This document shows, one piece after another, positions 33,213 through 40,799 of a stretch of DNA of 64,000 nt. Source of the DNA: Hymenobacter nitidus (lineage in GTDB: Bacteria; Bacteroidota; Bacteroidia; Cytophagales; Hymenobacteraceae); the NCBI RefSeq assembly GCF_020447315.1, contig NZ_JAJADQ010000001.1, forward strand, positions 620,001 through 684,000, read 5' to 3'. Both the position numbers and the translations under genes were made by a program. Within the stretch, counting starts at the first letter, position 1. Each line of letters opens with the position of its first letter. Under the pieces are notes generated by a model, which saw nothing but the letters and a program-made list of their open reading frames with translations, did not search any database and was not told the origin of the DNA.

Positions 33213-33743
33213 ATGCCCGTTTCCACCTTGTTTCCTCTGGCGTTGCTTGCTGATGCGCTGCCCGTGCTAAACCACAGCCGGGAGCTGATGGCCGAACAGG
33301 GCATGGCCGTGCTCGGCACCTGGGCGCTGCTGAATCTGCTGGTAAGCGGCTACTTGGTAACCAATACCGACGCACGCACCGAAAACCACTACTTCCACCA
33401 GATGAACGTGGGCTGGAACTTCGTGAATGCGGTGCTGGCCGTAGTAGGCATTCTGCGGGCCCATCCCAACCAGGTGGCGGGCCTCACGCTGGCGGCCAGC
33501 CTCACGGCCCAGTTCGACTTCGAGAAGATTCTGCTGCTCAACGTGGGTCTCGACGTGGCTTACCTGGTGACCGGCAGCTGGCTGCGCACCCGGGGCCTGA
33601 CGGCCGAAAAGCGGCCGGAGCGCCTGCTGGGCTTTGGCCGGTCGTTGTGGCTGCAGGGTGGGTTTCTGCTGGTTTTCGACGGGGCTTTTTACCTGCTTTA
33701 TCACCGCTTTGCCGCCCAGCTGCTGGCTTTGGTGCAGCCATAA
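33213..33743 (+). CDS. Four-helix integral membrane protein of unknown function
   Basis: 176 residues. Hydrophobic helices lie near 30-48 (MAVLGTWALLNLLVSGYLV), 68-82, 108-122 (LLLNVGLDVAYLVTGSW) and 143-165 (LWLQGGFLLVFDGAFYLLY). The linker between helices 1 and 2 contains a conserved-looking NTDARTENHYFHQMNVGWNF block with His and Asn. I do not recognise the family with certainty; similar small membrane proteins occur in Bacteroidota. It lies 16 bp upstream of a GNAT gene and probably shares its transcript. Confidence 0.65.
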   Translation: MPVSTLFPLALLADALPVLNHSRELMAEQGMAVLGTWALLNLLVSGYLVTNTDARTENHYFHQMNVGWNFVNAVLAVVGILRAHPNQVAGLTLAASLTAQFDFEKILLLNVGLDVAYLVTGSWLRTRGLTAEKRPERLLGFGRSLWLQGGFLLVFDGAFYLLYHRFAAQLLALVQP

Positions 33744-33759
33744 TTTTTCATCTTTGGGC

Positions 33760-34236
33760 ATGGATACTTTCACCGCCGCCGACCTTGAAATCATTGAGTA
33801 CGCGCCGCACTACCAGGAGGACTTTCGCCGCCTCAACCACGAGTGGATAACGCGCTACTTCGAGCTGGAGCCCGCCGACCACACCACGCTAGGCGACCCG
33901 CAAACCCACATTCTCTACCCCGGCGGCTTTATCCTGCTGGCCCGCTCCCAGGGCGCCATCGTGGGCACCGGGGCCTTGCTCCAAACCGCCGACGGCAGCT
34001 GGAAGCTGGCCAAAATGGCCGTCACGGCCCAGATGCAGGGCCGCGGCATTGGCTACAAGCTCTGTCAGGCCATTCTGGACCGCGCCCGGGCCCTGGGCGT
34101 CAAACGCGTCGAGCTGGTGTCGAACCGCACCCTGCTGCCGGCCCTGCACGTCTACCGCAAGCTGGGCTTCCAGGAAATTCCGCTGGGCACCGTTGCCTAC
34201 AAGCGCGGCGACATCAAGATGGCCGTGGAGCTATAA
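33760..34236 (+). CDS. GNAT-family N-acetyltransferase
   Basis: 158 residues from the ATG at 33760; the frame is open upstream only because it overlaps the previous gene in another frame. N-terminal YAPHYQEDFRRLNHEWI, a central GFILLARSQGAIVGTGAL strand pair, the acetyl-CoA loop MQGRGIGYKLCQAIL, and the C-terminal LHVYRKLGFQEIP unit are standard GNAT features. The substrate is unknown. The terminator at 34261-34291 ends the unit. Confidence 0.87.
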   Translation: MDTFTAADLEIIEYAPHYQEDFRRLNHEWITRYFELEPADHTTLGDPQTHILYPGGFILLARSQGAIVGTGALLQTADGSWKLAKMAVTAQMQGRGIGYKLCQAILDRARALGVKRVELVSNRTLLPALHVYRKLGFQEIPLGTVAYKRGDIKMAVEL

Positions 34237-34260
34237 CCCTCCATGCTACCAACCAAAAAA

Positions 34261-34291
34261 GGCCGCTGTCAGGGCTGACGGCGGCCTTTTT
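34261..34291. terminator. Bidirectional intrinsic terminator
   Basis: A 12-bp stem (GGCCGCTGTCAG with CTGACGGCGGCC, one G-T pair), with A-run to the left and T-run to the right. It separates the convergent GNAT and DJ-1 genes. Confidence 0.85.
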
Positions 34292-34312
34292 CAATGGGTT
34301 TGCCCGTAGTGG

Positions 34313-34885
34313 CTACGAGCGGGGGGCATGCTTGCCTTCCAGAATTTCCTCCACAATTTTCTTGTTGAAGGCGGGTAGGTCGCTGGGGTTGCGGCTGGTG
34401 ATGAGGCCCTTATCGACCACCACTTCACTGTCCTGCCACTGGGCGCCGGCGTTGGTGAGGTCGGTTTTCAGGCTGGGCCAGCTCGTTACGTTGTGGCCGC
34501 GCAGCAGGCCGGTTTCAATCAGCGTCCAGGGGCCGTGGCAGATGGCGGCCACCACTTTGCCCGAGCGCATAAACTCGGCGGCAAAGGCCACCACTTTCGG
34601 CTCGGTGCGCAGCACGTCGGGGTTCATCTGGCCGCCGGGCAGCACCAGCGCGTCGTAGTCGGCCACGCTCACCTCATCGATGGTTTTGTCCACCGACACT
34701 TTATTACCCCAGTCTTTCTCGTCCCAGCCCTTGATAGAGCCGCTTTTCAGGGAAATAACGTGGGTTTCGGCGCCTTCGCCTTCCAGGTACTTCTTAGGCT
34801 CTTCCAGCTCCGACTGCTCGAAGCCGTCGGTGGCTACAATGGCTATTTTCTTGCCTTTTAGTTTATCACTGCCAAAAATGCTCAT
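34313..34885 (-). CDS. DJ-1/PfpI family protein (YhbO-like)
   Basis: 190 residues. ICHGPWTLIE carries the reactive Cys of the nucleophile elbow with the adjacent His. FEQSELEEPKKYL near residue 20 supplies the Glu that pairs with it. DALVLPGGQMNPD is the family's central strand. Members act as general stress proteins and have been reported as proteases, glyoxalase III or deglycases, the last disputed. It is cytosolic and probably monocistronic. Confidence 0.9.
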   Translation of the reverse strand: MSIFGSDKLKGKKIAIVATDGFEQSELEEPKKYLEGEGAETHVISLKSGSIKGWDEKDWGNKVSVDKTIDEVSVADYDALVLPGGQMNPDVLRTEPKVVAFAAEFMRSGKVVAAICHGPWTLIETGLLRGHNVTSWPSLKTDLTNAGAQWQDSEVVVDKGLITSRNPSDLPAFNKKIVEEILEGKHAPRS

Positions 34886-34923
34886 GGGAATAGATGTTAG
34901 GGTTGGGTAGTAGAGTGAGAACG

Positions 34924-34957
34924 AAAAAGCCGGCCTGCGCTAGGCAGAACCGGCTTT
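34924..34957. terminator. Intrinsic terminator
   Basis: AAAAGCCGG and CCGGCTTTT pair around an inner GCCTGCGC-TAGGC hairpin, with A-rich and T-rich flanks. It lies between the DJ-1 gene and the thioesterase gene (both minus) and stops the thioesterase transcript. Confidence 0.75.
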
Positions 34958-34983
34958 TCTAGTACGGATATAGCAGCGCCGAG

Positions 34984-35508
34984 TTACTCGTCGTCCTGCC
35001 CGGCCCGGTCGCGCTTGAGCTGCTTGCGCAGGCGCTTCACCCGGTCGTCGAAACCGTCGGGGTCGTAGCTCACGTCTTCCACGTCGAGCTGGTCGAGTAA
35101 ATCCATCAGGGCGTCGGTGTGGTCGGTGCGGGTGGCGCTGGCCACGCGCACAAAAGCCATTTCCGACCACAGCACCGACTTCAGCCTTTGCCCGTCCTCG
35201 CTGAGCATCTGCATTTCCACCACCAGGTTGGAGTTGTCGAAATGAATGAGCTGGGTGCGGATGCGCACGGTTTCGCCGTGGTTGGCGGGGCGCAGGTAGG
35301 CAATATGGTGCTTGGTAATGACCCAGCCCGCGCCCTGCTCCTGCGCCATCTGGCCCAGATTTAGGGCGTAGTGCTCGGTGGTGTGGTCTTCGCGGGCATT
35401 GAGGAAGTAGTCGAGGTAGCGGGCGTTGTTGAGGTGGCCCAGCATGTCGCAGTCCTGGAAATGAATGCGGTAGGTGGTTTCGGGCGTTTGCAGCGGCTTG
35501 GCGGCCAT
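34984..35508 (-). CDS. Acyl-CoA thioesterase, 4HBT hotdog family
   Basis: 174 residues. HFQDCDMLGHLNNARYLDYF matches the 4-hydroxybenzoyl-CoA thioesterase pattern in which the Asp near the start of the hotdog helix attacks the thioester. ITKHHIAYLRPANHGETVRI is the second conserved strand pair. The last 40 residues are charged and may be a disordered tail. It would hydrolyse cytosolic acyl-CoAs; chain specificity is unknown. About 63 bp separate it from the DUF3616 gene upstream on the same strand. Confidence 0.87.
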   Translation of the reverse strand: MAAKPLQTPETTYRIHFQDCDMLGHLNNARYLDYFLNAREDHTTEHYALNLGQMAQEQGAGWVITKHHIAYLRPANHGETVRIRTQLIHFDNSNLVVEMQMLSEDGQRLKSVLWSEMAFVRVASATRTDHTDALMDLLDQLDVEDVSYDPDGFDDRVKRLRKQLKRDRAGQDDE

Positions 35509-35571
35509 AGGGGTGGCAATTGGTAGAACAGAGGGGCAAAGTAAGCGGATACGGCGCAGATGCGCGGCCGG

Positions 35572-36672
35572 CTAGTCCGGCAGCCGGAAAGCATCGGCCC
35601 GTACCTGGTGGGCAGCGGGCTTGCGGGCGTCGCTGGGGCTGTCGAATACTATCAGAATGTGGTTGTCGTCGGCCATGCCCATGCCTTCGGCCCGGTCTTT
35701 CCCGGCGGTGGGTCCGTGGCCGTGGGGCACGTCGAAGAGGCGGCGGATTTTGTCGGGGCCAATCAGGCTGTCGGTTTCCTGCTTCAGAGCATCGGGCCAG
35801 CAGTACACGGCAATGGTGCCGTCCAGGTCCATGGTGGGACCGGCCAGCAGGTAGAGGTCGTGGCCCGACTGGCGCAACTCGCGCAGGCCCATGCCGCCCA
35901 GGTCCAGGAAGTGCTTTTTGTAGTACTTCTGCTCGCCCCCGATTTTGCTCAGGCGCAGGCGGCCGTGCTTGTCCAGCTCGGGCAGCAGCTCCAGCACCAC
36001 GGCCCATCCCCGCAGCACCGGGCCGCGCAGGCCCACGAACAGGCGGCCGTCGGTGGTGGCAGCCAGGCCCTCAATATCGAAGCCGTTGTCTTTGCCGGGC
36101 AGCTTCATGAAAGGCTTCAGATGCGGATCTTCGGCCAGCAGGTCGGTCAGCTCGTTGGTTTCGGTGCTGCCGTGCAGCTGGGCGGCCTGCAGCAGTTCGT
36201 TGGCTTTGGTGGGGTGCGGGGCCGTTTTGTGCAGCTCATAGTCACCGGTTTTCTCGTTCAGCACCAGCGGAATGCGGGCCAGCAGGTAGCGGTTAGGGTC
36301 ACTTTCCACCTTGGCCAGCTTGGCAATCTGCTTGGCTACATCCTCGTGCTCGTGGTTGGGCTTCTTGCGCTTGAGGCTGTGCGAGCCAATCACCCAGAGG
36401 TAGTGGTCGGCTTCGGCCAGGCCTTCAATGTCAATTTCACTGCCGTCGTCGGCGGGCAAATCGAGCAGTTCGGCCAGCTGGTAGGATACGTGCTGGCCGA
36501 ACTCGTGGGGGCCCGTCAGCCGCAGCCGCTCGATGCTGGTGCGCTCGTCGCAGCTCAGCCAGAGGTTGTCGCCGGTGCGCAGCACCGTGGAAAGGCCGTC
36601 GCGCACGTGCTTGCCGTCGGCATTAAGGCTGAGCTTGGGGGCAAACTGCAGGGTGTAGGGTTGAGGACGCAT
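35572..36672 (-). CDS. DUF3616 family protein
   Basis: 366 residues without a signal peptide. It starts directly with a beta-propeller-like strand pattern. IDIEGLAEADHYLWVIGSHSLKRKKP, DIEGLAATTDGRLFVGLRGPVLRGWAVV and LAGPTMDLDGTIAVY are typical DUF3616 segments, repeating an 'IEGL' motif. The family is uncharacterised. Some members sit with phosphatases or esterase-like phytase propellers. Possibly co-transcribed with the thioesterase. Function unknown. Confidence 0.8.
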   Translation of the reverse strand: MRPQPYTLQFAPKLSLNADGKHVRDGLSTVLRTGDNLWLSCDERTSIERLRLTGPHEFGQHVSYQLAELLDLPADDGSEIDIEGLAEADHYLWVIGSHSLKRKKPNHEHEDVAKQIAKLAKVESDPNRYLLARIPLVLNEKTGDYELHKTAPHPTKANELLQAAQLHGSTETNELTDLLAEDPHLKPFMKLPGKDNGFDIEGLAATTDGRLFVGLRGPVLRGWAVVLELLPELDKHGRLRLSKIGGEQKYYKKHFLDLGGMGLRELRQSGHDLYLLAGPTMDLDGTIAVYCWPDALKQETDSLIGPDKIRRLFDVPHGHGPTAGKDRAEGMGMADDNHILIVFDSPSDARKPAAHQVRADAFRLPD

Positions 36673-36976
36673 CTATAGTGTGGGAGTAAGTAAGGGCAGA
36701 GAACAGAACGCAAACGGCCCAACCCGCGCAGGGTTGGGCCGGCTTTGCAGCGGGGCCCCGGCAGGCAGGCCGCCGACAGTAGATTCAGTGCTGGCACGGA
36801 TAGTTTACCCGCAGTAAATCGAAACCTTGAGGAGAAGTGGCCCGGCTCATAGTCAGCCTTTTACCAGTGGGGCCGCCAGCCGAGCCGCCCAGGCCCGGGA
36901 GTAGGCGCCGGCAGTTTCCGGCTGAGTACTGACGCACGGAATGGTCTGTTAGGTAACACCTTTTCGGGTATGCCGC
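36673..36976. other. Divergent intergenic region upstream of the KAP cassette
   Basis: 304 bp. A hairpin at about 36715-36738 (GGCCCAACCC with GGGTTGGGCC) lacks a T-run. The rest shows no gene and no full TAnnTTTG match toward the plus-strand cassette. Confidence 0.5.
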
Positions 36977-38368
36977 ATGAGTAGCTCACCGCCTGAAGAT
37001 TGGGGCGCCAATTTGGATGATTTGGCCAACGAACACCGCAACCTAAGGGCGCGGGTGCCTCTGCTCTTGCTGCTCGGCACCTTGCTGCTGCTGCCGTTGC
37101 TGTGGGGCTGGCTTACGCGGCCCACCCGCAGCCTGCTCACCGGCTACCAATTTCGGCAAGTGGGCGTACGGGCCGATTCGACCCGGTGGATTCTGGCTCA
37201 CCAAAACGCCAAGGCTGTACTGCTGTTCAACCCCGCCGATACCAGTCAGGGGTGGCAGCGGCGCGAGCTGGGCGTGGCGGCCGCCGGGGCCCAGCACCTG
37301 GCCCTGGACTGGGGCGGCAAAGCCCTGCTAGTGGGCAGCAACGGCGCTGTGCAGGTATATGACTCCCTGTTGCAGCCCATTCCGGCACTGGACACTACGC
37401 TTACTTCCTGGCCACGACAGATGCGTCCTAAAATGCCTCAACTTCCAAAGCAGCCAGGGCCGCTGCCCGCGCAGTTAGTAGTAGCAGACCCAACCGGCAA
37501 CTGCGCTGTTATTGTGGGTATGCATGGGGAGGTCTACGCAACGGGTGACGGCGGCCGGTTTTGGAACCGATGGAACTATCCGGGTGCTTCCGCCCGATCG
37601 GACACCGATACTGTTAGAGCAGCGGTGTACGCAGGACTTCAGCCTTATATTAATACGTCCTGGACGTCGTCAGTGGAGCCCAATAGCCGCTTCCCGAGCT
37701 TTTATTTGGCTACGGCTCAAGGCTACTATACTTTGTATCTATACCAAGGTTATCTGGACTCCGAAGTACGGATTTCCGCTCCGGGCGAATCTTTCACGCA
37801 GTGGAAAGCCGCGCTACCAGCAACAGTGGCGTGGTGCGGAATTGCTGCTAAAAACAATCTACTCGCCATTGACCGGCGCGGCAACTGGGCCAGCATAGAC
37901 ACGGCCGGCACGGATGAAGGCGCCGGAGAGTTCTTCCGCCGTACGGTGTCGGTGATGCCGCTTGATAGCAACGGCAACTTCCTGGGGGTTGGTTCTGAGG
38001 AGCTGTTTCAACACCGTGTGGTCGGTTTTACGACGAGCAAAAAACAGCGGGTGTCCATTGGCGCGCCGCAGCCAGCCAGAATACCTAAGCCAACCGCCGC
38101 AGCCAGGAAAGCTACCAGCCGCGCCTCGGCTAAGCAGACCAAGACGACTACGCCCGTTCGCAACCCGACCAAAAAAGCATCGGCCACGAAAAAAACACCC
38201 CGCCCCCCATTGGAGGTAATCTATACCCAGCCGCAGGAACCCGCTCCTAAGCAACAGGAACAGCCGGTGCCGGCCAAGCAATCCGATTACCCGGTTTATC
38301 AGCAGCAGCAGCAAACAAACAAGGAGCCTAGCCCCAAGCCGGGCCAGGACAAACCCAGGCCCCAGTAG
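36977..38368 (+). CDS. Membrane-anchored Asp-box protein, first gene of the KAP cassette
   Basis: 463 residues. One transmembrane helix (about 27-46, PLLLLLGTLLLLPLLWGW) after a short acidic N-terminus predicts a type II or III anchor. The soluble part to about 370 is strand-rich with propeller-like WILAHQNAKAVLLF, LALDWGGKALLVGS and ADPTGNCAVIVG units. An Asp box TGDGGRFW (189-196, S/T-x-D-x-G-x-x-W) recalls BNR/Ycf48-like propellers. From 370 on it is a low-complexity Lys/Pro/Gln/Thr tail. No family was recognised. It is separated by 17 bp from the KAP NTPase gene. The stretch 37560-37840 looks less GC-rich than its flanks. Confidence 0.6.
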   Translation: MSSSPPEDWGANLDDLANEHRNLRARVPLLLLLGTLLLLPLLWGWLTRPTRSLLTGYQFRQVGVRADSTRWILAHQNAKAVLLFNPADTSQGWQRRELGVAAAGAQHLALDWGGKALLVGSNGAVQVYDSLLQPIPALDTTLTSWPRQMRPKMPQLPKQPGPLPAQLVVADPTGNCAVIVGMHGEVYATGDGGRFWNRWNYPGASARSDTDTVRAAVYAGLQPYINTSWTSSVEPNSRFPSFYLATAQGYYTLYLYQGYLDSEVRISAPGESFTQWKAALPATVAWCGIAAKNNLLAIDRRGNWASIDTAGTDEGAGEFFRRTVSVMPLDSNGNFLGVGSEELFQHRVVGFTTSKKQRVSIGAPQPARIPKPTAAARKATSRASAKQTKTTTPVRNPTKKASATKKTPRPPLEVIYTQPQEPAPKQQEQPVPAKQSDYPVYQQQQQTNKEPSPKPGQDKPRPQ

Positions 38369-38385
38369 AGCTACCGACAACTGCC

Positions 38386-39702
38386 ATGAAAAGCATTCCC
38401 CTCTATCAGGCCGAACCGCCCTTGCTGCCCACCTGGCTGTATTACTTGGCGGCGGCGCTACTCGCGTGGACCATCTATGTGCTCTGGCTGTCATTCAAAC
38501 TAGGACAGCTACGGCGAGCCAGTGAGCGGCAGCACCGGAATGCGGCGAACAAAACGGCCACCGAATCGGCGGCCGGCCAGCCCGATCAGCCCTCCGACAT
38601 CGATGAGCTTCAGCTGGGTGTGGCCCCCGTGCTGGTCGGCCTGCTCACGCACCCACTCACCAACGAGCCCTATACCATTGCGCTATCGGGTGGCTGGGGC
38701 TCGGGCAAAAGCTCGGTTATGCGGCAGATTGAGAAGCAGCTGCGCCAACGGCGGGTTTCCTTCAAGTCCGTGCATATCAATGTGTGGCACTTTCAGCAGG
38801 AAGACCAGCTGCTGACCGAGTTTCTGCGCCGCATCCTGAATAAGTGCGACACGTTCTGGTTCCGCTTTCGGCAGGTGCGCCACAACCTGAGCCATCTGGG
38901 CTTCGGCCGCACGCTCTACCGCGCCACCATGCTGGCCCTGGTGCTGCCCGCGCTGCTGCTGCTGGCCTGGGTGCTGCTGCGCGATGCCGCCCAGTATATC
39001 AGCGCCAATCAGATCCTAAACAGCTATTCCGACGTGGGCCACCGCGTGCTGCAGGACTTCCGCACCAGCGACCTGGGCCTTTGGCTGGCCAAGGTGTTCA
39101 AGGCCCCTTTCTACGTAATCCGGCATCTGCGCCAGGCCCTGTCCGATACGGAGGTGAAAGCTCCCGGTCTGCTGGCCATCGTTACGCTGGCCGGGTCGGT
39201 ACTGGCATCATTATATAAGCTGCCCGAGCTGCTACGCCCCCTGGTCCAGCTTATTCCCTACCAGCAGCAGTACGAAGTAGCCCAAGGGCAGGCCAGCTTC
39301 CGGCAACGCTACCAAGACGATTTCAGCAACATCATCCGCCACGCCAAGAATGAAACGCTGATCATCTTTGTCGATGACATCGACCGGATTTCCGGAGCCC
39401 GGGTACTGGAGCTGCTCGAAACGCTCAACTTCATCGTCACCAGTGCCCAGGACCGGCGGGGTGGCGGGGCCCTGGGAGCCAAGCTCTATTTTGTGCTGGC
39501 CATGAATGTGCCCGAAGTAGTGCGGGTGCTGGGCCCCGTGCTCGACACCCAGCAGCACCTCAAGCCGGAGGCCGCCCAGCAGCTAGCCGCCAACTACCTC
39601 TCCAAGCTGGTTGATTTGACCGTCAATATTCCCAGCCTGCAGGGCCGCGACATTAGCTCACTCTACGTACTAAAGCCGGCCGCGCAAGCCGCCAGCGTCT
39701 GA
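38386..39702 (+). CDS. KAP-family P-loop NTPase, membrane bound, C-terminally short
   Basis: 438 residues. N-terminal helix about 16-38; Walker A GGWGSGKSS at 102-110; INVWHFQQED at 131-140, the KAP 'W-x-F/Y' block; two further hydrophobic helices inserted near 180-200 and 262-280; Walker B LIIFVDDIDRI at 325-335; LYFVLAMNVPEVVR sensor-like strand at 367-380. This order with an inserted membrane hairpin is the KAP NTPase signature. The protein stops about 60 residues after the sensor, without the C-terminal helical region that usually carries a P-R-x-I-K-R-F motif. That motif occurs in the next gene. Some KAP NTPases (PifA) act in phage exclusion. Confidence 0.85.
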   Translation: MKSIPLYQAEPPLLPTWLYYLAAALLAWTIYVLWLSFKLGQLRRASERQHRNAANKTATESAAGQPDQPSDIDELQLGVAPVLVGLLTHPLTNEPYTIALSGGWGSGKSSVMRQIEKQLRQRRVSFKSVHINVWHFQQEDQLLTEFLRRILNKCDTFWFRFRQVRHNLSHLGFGRTLYRATMLALVLPALLLLAWVLLRDAAQYISANQILNSYSDVGHRVLQDFRTSDLGLWLAKVFKAPFYVIRHLRQALSDTEVKAPGLLAIVTLAGSVLASLYKLPELLRPLVQLIPYQQQYEVAQGQASFRQRYQDDFSNIIRHAKNETLIIFVDDIDRISGARVLELLETLNFIVTSAQDRRGGGALGAKLYFVLAMNVPEVVRVLGPVLDTQQHLKPEAAQQLAANYLSKLVDLTVNIPSLQGRDISSLYVLKPAAQAASV

Positions 39703-39706
39703 AATC

Positions 39707-40717
39707 ATGGCTAACATTCCCAAACAGCCAGTTGGCCACACGCGCCCCGACCGGCTCTGGCGCTGGCTGCAGCCGCACGTGAGTTCCGTCGGCCGCGGGG
39801 CCGCAGAGTGGTTTGGCTTTGGCGCGGGCCTGGTGCTGGGCGTGCTGCTGGCCTTCGTCGTCTACGCCGGGTTGCAGCCCCGCGTGCAGCAGAGCCTGGA
39901 GGCCCAGGAAAAGGCAAAAGCCAAGGAATCAGCCCCTCAGGACGAGAAAACAGATGCTATCCGACCACTAAAAACTGCCCCGGCGGCCGCGGCCGGGCCA
40001 GCGGCACGCCAGGCCACGCCGGTGCCCGTTTCCACAGCCGTGCCTGCGGCGGCCCCGCCCACCGTTTCGGGCCGACCAGCAGTGGCCACCGCGGCGCGCC
40101 TCACTCGCCTGGCGCCCTCGTCTACCAGCGGCCCAGCCCGCCAGAGTTGGCCGGCCCTGCTGGCGGCAGCTATTTCGGCGGCGCTGGTGGCCGGCTTTGC
40201 CGCCCTGTATCAGTCCCGCCGGTGGCCACAGCCGGATATAGTGAAATCCCGAGTGCTGGAAGCCCTGCTAACGCTGCAGGCCCACCAACACATGCAGCAG
40301 CGCCTGGGCATGACGCCCCGCCAGATCAAGCGTTTCAATAGCAAAGCCCGCGTGCAGCACAGCCAGCTGCAAGCCCTGGCCCAGGCTACGGGTAAAGGCG
40401 GCACGCCCCCCATGGCCTTTCCCATCAGCTGCCAGATTCAGGCCTTTCAGCTGTTACTGGTGATAGAGGAAAGCCGCCCGCAGCGCAGCAACTTCATGCG
40501 CGTTGCTCCCGACGAATTTAAGCGCCAGTTGCTAAAGGCGTATCAAAACCATGTTGATCTGACCCGGGCCCGCCAGGAAGCGCAGGGCAGCTCGACCTTT
40601 ACCGACGGCCTGGACAACAGCCTTATCCAGAACTTCATCAAGCTTGATCAGGAGGCGCAGATCAAGCCTGAATTATTGGGTCATTTGTACGAGATGAACG
40701 TCGGACTCTTGGCGTAA
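39707..40717 (+). CDS. Membrane protein with KAP lid-like motif, third gene of the cassette
   Basis: 336 residues. Helix 1 at about 37-55 (FGAGLVLGVLLAFVVYAG), an Ala/Pro/Thr-rich low-complexity stretch about 65-145, helix 2 at about 149-168, then a helical cytosolic domain. TPRQIKRFNSKARV at 203-216 resembles the (N/S)PRxIKRFLNxxR motif near the C-terminus of KAP NTPases, absent from the neighbour gene. The rest (SCQIQAFQLLLVIEE, APDEFKRQLLKAYQNHVD) fits the winged or helical end of such proteins. It starts 4 bp after the KAP stop in another frame. It may be the detached regulatory lid of the NTPase (inference). Confidence 0.6.
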   Translation: MANIPKQPVGHTRPDRLWRWLQPHVSSVGRGAAEWFGFGAGLVLGVLLAFVVYAGLQPRVQQSLEAQEKAKAKESAPQDEKTDAIRPLKTAPAAAAGPAARQATPVPVSTAVPAAAPPTVSGRPAVATAARLTRLAPSSTSGPARQSWPALLAAAISAALVAGFAALYQSRRWPQPDIVKSRVLEALLTLQAHQHMQQRLGMTPRQIKRFNSKARVQHSQLQALAQATGKGGTPPMAFPISCQIQAFQLLLVIEESRPQRSNFMRVAPDEFKRQLLKAYQNHVDLTRARQEAQGSSTFTDGLDNSLIQNFIKLDQEAQIKPELLGHLYEMNVGLLA

Positions 40718-40723
40718 CACCAT

Positions 40724-40786
40724 GGCAAGACGATGCCCCCGGCCGCGCGCCACGAAATGCAGCGCGGCCGGGGGCATCGTCTTGCC
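40724..40786. terminator. Long perfect hairpin between convergent genes
   Basis: 25-bp perfectly complementary arms (40724-40748 and 40762-40786) with a 13-nt loop, very GC-rich, no T-run. It sits 6 bp after the cassette and 14 bp before the adaptor gene end, so it probably stops both transcripts. Confidence 0.65.
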
Positions 40787-40799
40787 TGGAACCGTATAT

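Noticed and set aside
39690..39720. Frameshift joining the KAP NTPase and the next gene
   Set aside because: The downstream gene has its own ATG, membrane helix and low-complexity linker before the lid motif; a single indel would not restore a normal KAP protein.
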